Below, one piece after another: positions 39,796 through 49,257 of a stretch of 57,247 nucleotides of DNA. Below the pieces are notes generated by a model. The model did not search any database and was not told the origin of the DNA. It saw only the letters and a list, made by a program, of their open reading frames with translations. A program made the position numbers and the translations under genes. The stretch's first letter is position 1. Every line of letters begins with the position of its first letter. This stretch comes from WAOL01 sp964399035 (GTDB lineage Archaea > Thermoproteota > Thermoprotei_A > Sulfolobales > NBVN01): positions 1-57,247 of the forward strand of contig CAYNPH010000051.1 of the NCBI GenBank assembly GCA_964399035.1, in the 5' to 3' direction.

Positions 39796-41370
39796 CTAAT
39801 TTAACCGCCTAGGCAACGCGGCTTCAACCACCCTATCACTCACAGCTTTCTTCACGACAACCGCGAACACCCTCCCTACGAGGTCCGGCCCCACACCATC
39901 CCCAACAACGCGCGTGACCGGCCCGTGAGGCAACATATATGCCGTCACTTCCCTCCTCACGGAGTCGTAGCTCACGCCAATCACCTTGACTTCCTTACCA
40001 ATGAGCCTTCTCTTAGCGACGTAGTTAAGCCTCCTAACTAGATTATAGAGCGGGCGCGCCACTGACTTAACAGCTGGTGGTGGCTTAGGGAATCCTTCAA
40101 ATGCCGTGCCCTTGATTGGCGTGAACCTATAAAGAGTTACCTTCTCAACGCCGACACGCCAGAGCTTCCTCACGACCTTGACCGTGGCTTTAATGACTTG
40201 CTGGTTCTCGCCAGGCAACCCATGTATTACGTATATGTACGGCTTGAGCCCGGCTTTCCTAAGTAACTTAACTGCCCTGATGACCTCCTCCACCCTAGAT
40301 GGCCTCCCTAGCGCGACATGGTGGCGCGGGTGCCCGGACTCAAGCCCTATATGCACTGGCGTGCCTCTAAGGTACTTTCCAAGGATTTCCGCAACCTCCT
40401 CATTGATTAGGTTCGGCTTTACGTTCTCAATCATTACGTAAGCCTTCCCCTCGATCACCTCAGGTATTGACGTGACTTTACGGAGCAGGGACTCTATCGC
40501 GGCTAAGTTAGGGAGCGGGTTCCTAGGATCCGTAAGGGGTTCCGGGGCAACGAGCCAGTCCCGCCCGTAGTCCAAGAAGTCAGGAGCGCTTAGTACTACT
40601 CTCCTCACACCTAGCTTAATGAGTTCCTCAACCTCCCTCACTATGCTGTCCTCAGGCCTTGATCTTGCGGGTCCGAAGATTGCTGGGACTGAACAGTACC
40701 CGCAACCGGGCGGGATGTTTGAAGGGCAGGTTAGCCTCTCCCTTAGGGGCCCTCCCCAGCACTTACCGCACCCTATGCAGGGCTTCTTGTTCGGCAGGGG
40801 GATTGTGGGTCTGTGGTAATTGCTGCAACCACGCACTACCTCAACATATACCCTGGCACCCCACCATCCTGGGTAGCTAGTAACGGCGTTCACGGACGGC
40901 ATGTAACTCCATAAAGGTGGCGTAGGCGCCCAAAGGGGTCCTGAATTCCTCATTACCTTACCTCTCGAGATGTACGCTAAGTTGGGAACGACAGTTGGTT
41001 CATCAATACCTTTAAGAACATCAACGAGCCTCGGTATTGATATCTCTCCCTCGCCCCACACGACGTAATCAAAGCCTGATCTGAGGAGGTACTCGTAATC
41101 AACAAAGGAGGGGCCCCCAGCGACGGCGGGTCCTCCCCGCCACCTACTGAGTACCCTAACCATAGATGGTATGTCAGTGACCATTCCGGAGACAAAAAGT
41201 GCTTCGTACCCACTGAGGGCCCCTGCCCTTCTGACGGCTTCCTCACACTGGATTACGTCGACCTCACAGCCCTCGCTTTCGAGTATTCCCGCAACTAAGC
41301 GGGGCCCTGCACCTATGGCGTCGAGGGTCGAGTGCTTCCTTACCTTAGCCCCCCGAGCCAGGCAGTCCAC
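39796..41370 (-). CDS. Radical SAM protein with B12-binding-like N-terminal domain
   Basis: About 524 residues. The N-terminus resembles a cobalamin-binding Rossmann domain (DAIGAGPRLVAGILESEGCEVDVI, ALFVSGMVTDI, VWGEGE). The radical SAM cluster appears as YVEVVRGC, a ~45-residue insert with CIGCGKC and TCPSNIPPGC, then GYCSVPAIFG, so extra cysteines surround the canonical site. IGLESGHPRH and VIHGLPGE are SAM-barrel motifs, and a TRAM-like strand set ends it. The frame continues upstream of GTG 41370 as plausible protein (LFKVAVVDCLARG) without an ordinary start, so the N-terminus is uncertain. It probably follows the ArsR gene in one unit. Confidence 0.88.
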   Translation of the reverse strand: MDCLARGAKVRKHSTLDAIGAGPRLVAGILESEGCEVDVIQCEEAVRRAGALSGYEALFVSGMVTDIPSMVRVLSRWRGGPAVAGGPSFVDYEYLLRSGFDYVVWGEGEISIPRLVDVLKGIDEPTVVPNLAYISRGKVMRNSGPLWAPTPPLWSYMPSVNAVTSYPGWWGARVYVEVVRGCSNYHRPTIPLPNKKPCIGCGKCWGGPLRERLTCPSNIPPGCGYCSVPAIFGPARSRPEDSIVREVEELIKLGVRRVVLSAPDFLDYGRDWLVAPEPLTDPRNPLPNLAAIESLLRKVTSIPEVIEGKAYVMIENVKPNLINEEVAEILGKYLRGTPVHIGLESGHPRHHVALGRPSRVEEVIRAVKLLRKAGLKPYIYVIHGLPGENQQVIKATVKVVRKLWRVGVEKVTLYRFTPIKGTAFEGFPKPPPAVKSVARPLYNLVRRLNYVAKRRLIGKEVKVIGVSYDSVRREVTAYMLPHGPVTRVVGDGVGPDLVGRVFAVVVKKAVSDRVVEAALPRRLN

Positions 41371-41437
41371 TACAGCTACCTTAAAGAGTCGACACCCGTT
41401 CCTTAGCTCGTTAAGAGGGCTTAATTGCCCTTCATCC

Positions 41438-41830
41438 CTACTTGCCGTGGTGACCTATTAGGTCCTCAAGCATGCTGAATAGCTCTCTCACGCCTTCCCT
41501 GCTTATGCTGTAGATCCTGTACCTTCCTCTCACCTGGACCTCCACTAAGCCAGCTTCTTTCAACGCTCTTAGGTGGTGGGAGACGAGGGTCTGCTCTATG
41601 CCCAGTATCTTAGATATGGCGCACACTGGGAGTGGAACATCCCTTATGAGGGCGAGTATGGACAGCCTTACATTATTCGCTGTTGCTGAGAGCATCTGAA
41701 CAGCCTTACTTATTACTTCCTCATCAGGTACTTCTAACTCAACGTCCTTGACACCCTCGTAGATGGCTTTGAGGTCAGGGCCGCACTTACCCCTGACCCC
41801 GAGTTCTGCTATGAGTTCGTGGAGCCGCAT
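41438..41830 (-). CDS. ArsR family transcriptional regulator
   Basis: A 130-residue winged-helix protein: NNVRLSILALIRDVPLPVCAISKIL (helices 1-3), GIEQTLVSHHLRALKEAGLVEVQVRGRYRIYSIS (recognition helix and wing). Cys at about residues 16 and 67 (PVCAIS, near the ELCVC position of metal sensors) may respond to metal or redox state. It is divergent from the LysE gene and upstream of the radical SAM gene on the same strand. ATG 41830 is the start. Confidence 0.88.
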   Translation of the reverse strand: MRLHELIAELGVRGKCGPDLKAIYEGVKDVELEVPDEEVISKAVQMLSATANNVRLSILALIRDVPLPVCAISKILGIEQTLVSHHLRALKEAGLVEVQVRGRYRIYSISREGVRELFSMLEDLIGHHGK

Positions 41831-41858
41831 AATGTTATAGCACCGATATAATATTGCA

Positions 41859-41874
41859 GATATGTAAAGATATG
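41859..41874. promoter_or_regulatory. Candidate ArsR operator: GATATG direct repeats
   Basis: GATATG occurs at 41859-41864 and 41869-41874, exactly ten bases apart (one helical turn), with a related GATATA at 41845-41850. They lie 15-45 bases upstream of the arsR start, where its promoter must be. The flanking 224-base gap is very AT-rich and otherwise shows only promoter-like sequence (a LysE TATA-like box is near 42010-42017). Confidence 0.4.
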
Positions 41875-42054
41875 CATTATTCTTACGAAATTACATTTGA
41901 TGGATATCAACCGAAAATTTTGTTCGGCTATATTGAGGCTTTCATAAAATTTTATAGCGATTAGAGCAATATCACATAATTTTCATAGGCTTCTCACTCC
42001 TGGAAGTAAGTATTTAATCGGGCGCTGATCAATAAACCTTTCAGGTGTTGCTGA

Positions 42055-42744
42055 GTGATACCGTCGCTGACTTCCTTAGCCGCGTTGGTTATGATGACTG
42101 TGGCTGTGTCGCCTTCTGGCGCGATGAGTCCTGGCCCCCTGACCGCCTCAACCATAGTTTTAGGGGGGCGTAGCGGGGGTTGGAGGGCGGGTGTCTTGGT
42201 TGCTTTAGGGCATACATTGGCTGAGTTACCTTACGTGACCTTGCTCTGTATCGCGTTTAGGTACGTTGGTTCGGTGCTTCAGGGGCCTGCTGGCGCTGCC
42301 TTGGTTGTTGCCGCTGCTGTATTCATAACGTACTTTGCCGTGCTTCTGATTAGGGACGCGCTTAAGCCGGGTGACGAAGCTCCTTCTCAGGCCGAGTCGA
42401 GTAGTAGCCGTTCCGTAGTTTCAGGTGGTTTGAATCCTGTGCTTACGGGCTTCCTTCTGACCGCGCTGAATGCGTACTTCCTGCTTTGGTGGGTGTCGGC
42501 GGGCCTCACGCTAATAGTAACCGCCTCCTCTCTGGGTGTCGTTGGTGTTGCCGTGATGTACGTTAGTCATGTGTGGCTTGATTACGCTTGGCTAGGGGCC
42601 ATGGGTGAGATAGGTGGGAGGGGCGCGGCGTTGATAGGTAGTAGGGGCTATAGGGTGTTCTTGGGCGTCATGGCCGCTATCCTGCTGTTCTTCGCACTGA
42701 ACATGGTGTCGACTAGGTTCTTGGGGATTTCATTCCTTCCTTGA
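42055..42744 (+). CDS. LysE family transporter
   Basis: A 229-residue membrane protein with six helices. The start MTVAVSPSGAMSPGPLTASTIVLGGRSGGWRAGVLVALGHTLAELPYV contains the SPGP motif and the charged segment after helix 1 typical of LysE/RhtB exporters. A soluble Ser-rich loop splits the halves, and NPVLTGFLLTALNAYFLLWW starts the second. Amino acids are the usual substrates in bacteria; the substrate here is unknown. GTG 42055 has GGTG eight bases upstream. Confidence 0.85.
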   Translation: MIPSLTSLAALVMMTVAVSPSGAMSPGPLTASTIVLGGRSGGWRAGVLVALGHTLAELPYVTLLCIAFRYVGSVLQGPAGAALVVAAAVFITYFAVLLIRDALKPGDEAPSQAESSSSRSVVSGGLNPVLTGFLLTALNAYFLLWWVSAGLTLIVTASSLGVVGVAVMYVSHVWLDYAWLGAMGEIGGRGAALIGSRGYRVFLGVMAAILLFFALNMVSTRFLGISFLP

Positions 42745-42834
42745 GTGGGTCATACTTAATTACCTTACACCGCTCTTTTCGGGTGGCGAGCGAAACGCAT
42801 GTTTTCTGTGTAGGGGTGCGGGGGTGCTTAACGC

Positions 42835-44019
42835 GTGAGGTTAGGTAGGCGCGAGTTAGTGGCGTTTGTTGCTTTAGGTCTTGTGTCGTTATTCGCCGAT
42901 ATGACGTATGAGGGGGCTAGGTCCGTTCTAGGTGCTTACCTCGACGTGCTGGGGGCTGGAGCCGTGGTTGCTGGCTTAGTGGCTGTTGGGGACTTCCTGG
43001 GGTACGTTGCTAGGGGTGCTGGCGGGATGTTAGCTCATGGTCTGAGATCCAGTAAGGCTTACTGGGCGTTAGTGTTCCTAGGGTACGCGATAAACTTGTT
43101 TGCTGTGCCCGCCCTAGCCTTCGCTGGCAACTGGGAGGTTGCGTTAACCCTCATACTTATTGAGCGTATCGGTAAGGGCCTACGCACCCCAGCTAGGGAC
43201 ACGATACTGGCTGAGGTCACTGAAGGAATGGGTAAGGGTAAGGGATTTGGCTTGCATGAAGTCATGGATCAGACGGGGGCCGTGGCAGGACCTGCCTTCG
43301 TCGGGTACGCGCTCTTCACGTCTGGCGGCACGTACTCTGAGGCCTTCAAGATGCTCTTCATACCGGCGCTCGCCGCGCTACTCATGCTTAGCGTAGCGTG
43401 CGTCAACTACCCCTCCCTTAAGGGAGTAAGTGGTGTGGAGGAGGGTAAGGGACGTAAAGCCTCTCTCGGGAGGAGCTTCTGGCTCTATACTGCGTCCATG
43501 TCCCTGCTGGCGCTAGGCTTCATGCACTGGTCCCTAGTAGCCTTCCACCTTAGGGCAAGCGGCGTCATGAAGGATTACGAGATAGCATATATGTACGTGG
43601 TCGCGATGCTCGCCGATGCCGCCGTGGCCTTCCCTGCCGGTTACCTTTACGATAAGCTCGGCCCGAAAACCTTAATCATCGCGCCCTTCCTGGCCCTCGC
43701 GGCACCAGTAACGCTTCTGTGGCCCGGCTTTGACGGAGTGAGCGTCGTGCTTGTTGCTGCGGTGGTTTGGGGCGTGTTAATGGGGCTTTACGAGACTAAC
43801 ATGAGGGTGACTGTGGCGGACGCGGTGCGGCCTGAGCTACGCGCATATGCTTACGGCATGTACGGAATGATATTCGGCATCTCGTGGGCTGTAGGTAACG
43901 CGTTAATGGGGGCGCTCTACCCTGTCTCGACCTACGCGTTGCTGGCTTTCATAGCGCTTGTTGAGGCGGCGTCACTCGCTACGTTAACCCTGTTTTTGAG
44001 GGGCTTCTGCAGGTCCTGA
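42835..44019 (+). CDS. Major facilitator superfamily transporter
   Basis: A 394-residue protein with twelve predicted helices. RGAGGMLAHGLRSSKAYW takes the place of motif A, and IERIGKGLRTPARDTILAEVTEGMGKGKGFGLHEVMDQTGAVAGPA is a highly typical MFS central segment seen in archaeal permeases. The second half has AGYLYDKLGPKTLIIAPF. The substrate is unknown. GTG 42835 is preceded by GGGGTGC. The last 41 bases overlap the convergent membrane gene. Confidence 0.88.
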   Translation: MRLGRRELVAFVALGLVSLFADMTYEGARSVLGAYLDVLGAGAVVAGLVAVGDFLGYVARGAGGMLAHGLRSSKAYWALVFLGYAINLFAVPALAFAGNWEVALTLILIERIGKGLRTPARDTILAEVTEGMGKGKGFGLHEVMDQTGAVAGPAFVGYALFTSGGTYSEAFKMLFIPALAALLMLSVACVNYPSLKGVSGVEEGKGRKASLGRSFWLYTASMSLLALGFMHWSLVAFHLRASGVMKDYEIAYMYVVAMLADAAVAFPAGYLYDKLGPKTLIIAPFLALAAPVTLLWPGFDGVSVVLVAAVVWGVLMGLYETNMRVTVADAVRPELRAYAYGMYGMIFGISWAVGNALMGALYPVSTYALLAFIALVEAASLATLTLFLRGFCRS

Positions 44020-44872
44020 AGGTCGATCTCTCAATACCCATCAACGAAACTATTAATCCGTAGACGCCTACGAGCAACGCTATAATGCCTGCCGACACGC
44101 CAGTTAGGAACCCTAGGCCAGCAACTAAGTTTACTAAGCCACCCAAGCTCGGCATACCGAACATCTGAAGCACGTGTACAGCCCCAATCAGACGTGAAGC
44201 ACCCCCGGCAATTACCGCCAGCGAGCCCATTAACAGTACTGCGTATCCCCAAGCCCTAACGTTACGGAATAGTTCACCCTTCGGGTTTACCAGCTTTAGC
44301 AGGAGCGGCGCCAGCAACGCGATCCCCACTATCCCTAGGTGAGCGTTCATCAGTGGTGAGGCGCCAGCAAACCCGGCGATCAGCAAGCACAGTGACCCGG
44401 TCGTCAGTACTATTAGGTAGGGTGTGCCTCCCCTCCTCACGTGCTCTAGCGTCACGTACGTCGCTGCGGCACCTATGATTTCAAGAACGCCCACCGCAAC
44501 GTTCAGCACGAGGGCCGACACTATGCCACGCACGAGTAACGTGATGAGAAGGACATGGCATGCCGCGATGATGCGTGACTCTTCCTTAAGCCCTCGTAGG
44601 CTCGGAACCCTGCCCTCCAGTGCGTAGGGCGTTATGAGGGCTATCGCGTAAAGCTGCATTAAGTCCGACACAAGCCCTAGGAGCCCCGCGAGAAACAATG
44701 TCAAAGGGAGGTATTCAGGGTGAAGAATGTAAGCTAGCATATAGGTGGCGTGGATTGAGAAGTAAGTCAGAACCTCAAGGAAAGCTGCGAGTGTGAACCC
44801 CAGTAACGCGAGCTTATGGTAATTCACCCAGTGATTGACGCTGTCACCGTACACGCTCAGCCCCTCGTGCAA
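43979..44872 (-). CDS. Multi-pass membrane protein, paralogue of the 38721 gene
   Basis: A 297-residue protein with about eight membrane helices; GSLCLLIAGFAGASPLMNAHLGIVG and the following helix align with the 38721-39719 protein. Unlike it, the tail is short, has no Pro-rich region and ends in a polar stretch (TFRTCRSPSKTGLT) that lies entirely within the overlap with the MFS gene. The family is not certain. TATA-like CCTTATAGG lies near 44923-44931. Confidence 0.72.
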   Translation of the reverse strand: MHEGLSVYGDSVNHWVNYHKLALLGFTLAAFLEVLTYFSIHATYMLAYILHPEYLPLTLFLAGLLGLVSDLMQLYAIALITPYALEGRVPSLRGLKEESRIIAACHVLLITLLVRGIVSALVLNVAVGVLEIIGAAATYVTLEHVRRGGTPYLIVLTTGSLCLLIAGFAGASPLMNAHLGIVGIALLAPLLLKLVNPKGELFRNVRAWGYAVLLMGSLAVIAGGASRLIGAVHVLQMFGMPSLGGLVNLVAGLGFLTGVSAGIIALLVGVYGLIVSLMGIERSTFRTCRSPSKTGLT

Positions 44873-45013
44873 GCCCCATTACTGCCGTCAAAGGTCTTGT
44901 GGTTAGTTTACAGTTCACGCCTATAAGGTTTGTTAAGCTTGACACTTCATCTCCCTGAAACTCGCCGATTCCTTGATTAAGCCTCTCCATCATACTCTGT
45001 TAGGGTAAATCAG

Positions 45014-48000
45014 GTGTACCCGCACCCCAAGTCACTGGCTAAGAGAGCCCTCTACCTAATGGCGTCCTCCGCAATTAACGCTAGCAAGATTGAGGAAGTG
45101 TTAATACCTGGTTACGGTAATGTTAGACTCCCCACCCAGCTTCCTCGGGATTATGCCGAGGTCGTTACCATAATTCCTCAAGCCAACATACGTGGAGACT
45201 CTGAACGCGTTATTTACGTCTCCACCAACAGAGTCGGCTTAGCTTACCTTAATGGAAGGCTTCTTCAAGGGTTCGGCAAGCACCACGAGCTCATATGGTT
45301 AGGGAAGGAATCCTCCGCACTGGAGCTCAAGCTTAGGTTCTTCAGAACAGGATTCTTAGGCTCCCATGCCGACCCGCCTAGGCTGGAGGGCTTGACCCAC
45401 GCCATCGTACTTAAGGATGGGTGGATCCTAGGGCTTAAGGCACTACACCTCATTGAGGCGGCGGAAGCGATACGTGGTGTTAAGCCGGAGGTTAGTGAGG
45501 AGTTACTGAACTTAGTTAGGGATGCCTTGGATAAAGCGTATGTTGAGGCACCACCGCTTCACGGGTTAAGCTTCGTCATGGAGGTAGTGGATCCCTCCCT
45601 AGCCTCATTCCCTCCCTCAACGGACGAGTTACGTGTAATGATGAGGGAGAGACCTAGTGACTTAGTTGAGGCGGGCTTCAGGGGCGTTGATGAGGGAGAG
45701 TTGTTGAGGGGCGTTAGGGAAGGCCTGCAGGTACTGGCCGATGGGCTTAAGGAGTTAAGGAGGAAGTGGTGGAAGGAAGGGAGGGTTCATGCGGTCGCCA
45801 TATCACACTTGGATGCGGCTTGGCTCTGGCCTTACTCTGAGGGCAGGTTAAAGGCTATCCACACGTTCATTAATGCGTTGAGGCTTATCAGCGAGTTCAA
45901 GGACTTAACGTACGCGCAGAGCTCACCGCAGTACTACGAGTGGGTTAGGGAGGCGGAGCCCGACCTACTGGAGAGAGTGCGTGAGGCCGTTAAGAGGGGT
46001 GCGTGGGAAGCCGTTGGGGGCATGTGGGTTGAGAGTGACGCCGTCCTGCCTGGGCTGGAGTCCATGGTTAGGCAGTTCTACTACGGTCAGAAGTGGTTTG
46101 AGCGGGAACTAAGTATTAGAGCATCTATTGCGTGGTTGCAGGACTCCTTCGGCTTTAACCCCATACTCCCTCAAATAATGAGGCAGGCCGGCATCAAGTA
46201 CTTCCTGACGCATAAGCTCGAGTGGAGCACCTACAACAGGTTCCCGCACACGCTCTTCAGGTGGCGCGGGATAGACGGGAGCGAAGTGCTGACCGCTCAG
46301 CTAGGGCGAGCGTTCGTTGAGACCGTCACCGCCGAGCGCCTGCTTAGTGCTTGGAGGGAGCATAGTGCCAAGGACATCCTTCCTAAGGCCTTAGTGATTT
46401 TCGGGTACAGTGATGGTGGGGGCGGCCCTAACGAGGAGCAGGTGCTGAAGCTCAAGACCCTGGGGGAGGCGCCCGTGTTCCCTGAGGTTGGGTTCGGCAG
46501 TACTGAGGAGTACTTCAGGGAGGCTGAGAAGCTCTATGACTCCCTACCGGTGTGGTTCGGCGAGCTTTACCTGGAAGCGCATAGGGGGGTATTCACCACT
46601 AACTTGAGGTTGAAGAAGCTCGTGTTTGCTCTTGAGGCGGCATTGCGTCATGCGGAGACCGCGTGGTCACTAGCACATGCCCTCGGGGCTGAGTACCCTG
46701 GGGAGCTTCTAGACAACTTATGGATGATCCTGCTTAGGAATGAGTTCCATGATGTTCTATGCGGCACGTGCACTACTGGAGCTCATGAGGAGGCTTATGC
46801 GGAGCTTGAGGAGGCTTTGAGGAGGGCCCGCGCACTACTGGCTGAGGGTGTCCGCAGGTTAGCTGAGATTATGGGCGAGGGCGGGGTAGTAGCCTTCAAC
46901 CCATTGTCTTGGGGCAGGACGTCGTTTGTTGAGGTTTCCGAGGGCGCTGTGAGGGCCTGTAGGGAGGCTCAGCCACTCGGTAACGGTAAAGTGCTTGTGG
47001 CTGTGAATGTCCCGCCTTTGGGCATCATTGACTTAAGTGAGTGCGTGGGCGTGGGGGAGGTCAGCGTGGGCGTGAATAGTGAGGGCGTCGTCATCGAGAA
47101 CGAGTTCTTCAGAGCTGTTCTGAGGGCAGATGGTCGTCTAGTTAGCTTCTTCAGTAAGGAGTTGGGGAGGGAAATGCTTAGGGCGCCTAGTAACGTGATT
47201 GTCGCGTACGATGATAAGCCTAGGGAGTGGGATGCGTGGGAGATTGATGAGGACTACGACAGGCTCTCATGGATCGTTAATGACGGGGTAGTTAATTCTC
47301 CCGAGGTGCTTGAGGCGGGACCTTTAAGGGCGCGTGTCCGCTTCAGGTGGCGCTTCAGGTCCTCGGAAATTGTTGAAGACGTTGTCGCCTACGGTGGGAG
47401 GAGGGAGCTCTTGTTCAACATTACGTTTAGGTGGCGTGAACGCAACATCATGCTTAAGGCTTGGTTTGATGCTGACGTCAACGCGAGCCGTGCGCTCTTC
47501 GATGTGGGTGCCGGGTACTTGGAGAGGGCTACCCACACCAACACTAGTTGGGAGCGCGCTAAGTACGAGGTATTCAAGCATAAGTGGGTCGCGCTGGAGG
47601 ACGACCAAGCGCTCTTCGCGGTGATATCCCATGAAAGGAACGGCGTTACGGTGAGATTCAGTAAGGTGGGCTTAACACTGCTTAAGTCGCCTACCCTGCC
47701 GGACCCCGTTGTTGATAGTGGTGAGTTAAGCACCTACTACGCCATTACGGCCCTACCTAGTAACGGCAAACTACTCCTAACTCGAATAGCGTACGAGGTG
47801 AGTAACCCCGTACATGTTGTGACCGTGTCAAGCCCTCGTGAGGGTAAGGGTGATGGTTTGACTGGCTACGTACTGAGGGTTGACGGTGGCGTGATCGTCG
47901 AGAACGTGAAGAAATGTAGTGACTTGGATAAATGCTTGGTGCTGAGGGTGTATAACCCAATGAATAGTCCCGTTAGGGCCGTACTCCGTTTCGGGATCCC

Positions 48001-48148
48001 TGTTGATGATGTATGGGAGTGTAACATCCTTGAGGATAAGGTGCGCAGAATGCGGATCCGGGCGTGCAGTGTTAACCTAACGTTTAAGCCCTTTAAGATT
48101 AAGTCCGTGTGCGTGCTTTTCCAAGCAGACGCTGCGCGGGGCTATTGA
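45014..48148 (+). CDS. Alpha-mannosidase, glycoside hydrolase family 38
   Basis: A 1044-residue retaining alpha-mannosidase. The GH38 catalytic domain begins near residue 260 with AISHLDAAWLWPYSEGR (His265 and Asp267 as zinc ligands). WVESDAVLPGLESMVRQFYYG follows, then WLQDSFGFNPILPQI with the nucleophile Asp377, and YSDGGGGPNEEQ. A helical mid domain and large beta-sandwich C-terminal domains follow. There is no signal peptide, so it is probably cytosolic, degrading mannose-containing glycans or compatible solutes. Length and domain order are normal. GTG 45014 is the start, preceded by a 140-base gap with promoter-like sequence. Confidence 0.94.
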   Translation: MYPHPKSLAKRALYLMASSAINASKIEEVLIPGYGNVRLPTQLPRDYAEVVTIIPQANIRGDSERVIYVSTNRVGLAYLNGRLLQGFGKHHELIWLGKESSALELKLRFFRTGFLGSHADPPRLEGLTHAIVLKDGWILGLKALHLIEAAEAIRGVKPEVSEELLNLVRDALDKAYVEAPPLHGLSFVMEVVDPSLASFPPSTDELRVMMRERPSDLVEAGFRGVDEGELLRGVREGLQVLADGLKELRRKWWKEGRVHAVAISHLDAAWLWPYSEGRLKAIHTFINALRLISEFKDLTYAQSSPQYYEWVREAEPDLLERVREAVKRGAWEAVGGMWVESDAVLPGLESMVRQFYYGQKWFERELSIRASIAWLQDSFGFNPILPQIMRQAGIKYFLTHKLEWSTYNRFPHTLFRWRGIDGSEVLTAQLGRAFVETVTAERLLSAWREHSAKDILPKALVIFGYSDGGGGPNEEQVLKLKTLGEAPVFPEVGFGSTEEYFREAEKLYDSLPVWFGELYLEAHRGVFTTNLRLKKLVFALEAALRHAETAWSLAHALGAEYPGELLDNLWMILLRNEFHDVLCGTCTTGAHEEAYAELEEALRRARALLAEGVRRLAEIMGEGGVVAFNPLSWGRTSFVEVSEGAVRACREAQPLGNGKVLVAVNVPPLGIIDLSECVGVGEVSVGVNSEGVVIENEFFRAVLRADGRLVSFFSKELGREMLRAPSNVIVAYDDKPREWDAWEIDEDYDRLSWIVNDGVVNSPEVLEAGPLRARVRFRWRFRSSEIVEDVVAYGGRRELLFNITFRWRERNIMLKAWFDADVNASRALFDVGAGYLERATHTNTSWERAKYEVFKHKWVALEDDQALFAVISHERNGVTVRFSKVGLTLLKSPTLPDPVVDSGELSTYYAITALPSNGKLLLTRIAYEVSNPVHVVTVSSPREGKGDGLTGYVLRVDGGVIVENVKKCSDLDKCLVLRVYNPMNSPVRAVLRFGIPVDDVWECNILEDKVRRMRIRACSVNLTFKPFKIKSVCVLFQADAARGY

Positions 48149-48151
48149 GGA

Positions 48152-49168
48152 CTACCTGTTCCTCCTCTCCCTACGTGTTACTGCTCGTATCACTATAACA
48201 CCAATTAGCGCTGTTATCGACATGGCAACCCCGGAGAGGAAGTAAGGGAAGTACTGCGGCGGTATCGGCAGGTTCCATTTACCTTCCGCTGAAGGCTTAA
48301 GTGTTAATGTTGTTGAGGAAGTTGTCCGTGTAGTGTGTGCCTCACTTGAGAGGAACTCGCCGTTATCTGCATATATCACAGCCATATTCCAAGGACCTAG
48401 GTTAATCACGTAGGCTGGTCGGGCGGTTCCGTTAGCTATGAGCACGTACTTACTGACCCTGCTAACGTTTCCTAGCTCCTTGTGCTTACTGAGTATGGTT
48501 CTCGCCTCATCCACGCTCACCTTAAATGTGAGAGCGTTCTTTCCGGCGTGCGTTATCGCCGCCTTAACTAGGGGGTAGTCGTTGATCACGTTGAATGCTA
48601 GGACGGGTTTAACGAAGTAAGTGTTCCACGAGAGCATCGCCGGGATTATGGATGGTTTCGTTGGCTCGATGAAGGCAGCGGGCGTTCCGTTAATGTGTAT
48701 TTGGAACCCTATTATCTCGACGTTACCGTCGCTTACCGCTTCTCGAGCGAGTTCACTGTAAAGTGCCTTCACCTCAGACAGTACCTTATCGCCGAGCCCA
48801 TAGACTAGCTTGCCGGACTCCTTCGATGCTTGCCCGTTGATAGTTGCTTCAATACCTACGGGGATAGCTACGCCATCTACTACCGCTACCAGCACGCTCA
48901 CGTCAGCGCCACTGGTGGACCACTCCACTACGTATGTTGGGAACCCTGACAGGGCCTCACCGTACTCGCCTGCCTGCGCAGGCTGCGTCTTAGGCGTTGT
49001 ATTACTTATTAATCCCCAGATCTCAGGAAAGGATGCCTTAATTAGGGCGGATGCCGCATTAACGACCTTCTCAGTATCGCTACTTTGGGCGTTAATACCG
49101 ACGCCTGCAGTAAGCGACACTACTAATGCGATCAGCGTTACTACGGCTAAGCACTGCTTTCCTAGCAA
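48152..49168 (-). CDS. Anchored extracellular protein, possibly PepSY-like C-terminal domain
   Basis: A 338-residue protein with a signal peptide (about 5-27), an outside domain, a short Thr/Ser linker (TTRTTSSTTLTL) and a C-terminal membrane helix (about 308-328) followed by RRERRNR. The part VSVDEARTILSKHKELGNVSRVSKYVLIANGTARPAYVINLG resembles PepSY-type domains. The function is unknown. It ends three bases from the mannosidase stop, tail to tail. Confidence 0.7.
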   Translation of the reverse strand: MLGKQCLAVVTLIALVVSLTAGVGINAQSSDTEKVVNAASALIKASFPEIWGLISNTTPKTQPAQAGEYGEALSGFPTYVVEWSTSGADVSVLVAVVDGVAIPVGIEATINGQASKESGKLVYGLGDKVLSEVKALYSELAREAVSDGNVEIIGFQIHINGTPAAFIEPTKPSIIPAMLSWNTYFVKPVLAFNVINDYPLVKAAITHAGKNALTFKVSVDEARTILSKHKELGNVSRVSKYVLIANGTARPAYVINLGPWNMAVIYADNGEFLSSEAHTTRTTSSTTLTLKPSAEGKWNLPIPPQYFPYFLSGVAMSITALIGVIVIRAVTRRERRNR

Positions 49169-49257
49169 GCTCCCCTACCTCATGTACTGTTCTTGGGTGT
49201 ACGGGCTAATAAGCAGAAATTAAGGTTAGGTGTGTTTGAAGGCGTTAATCATCGTGC

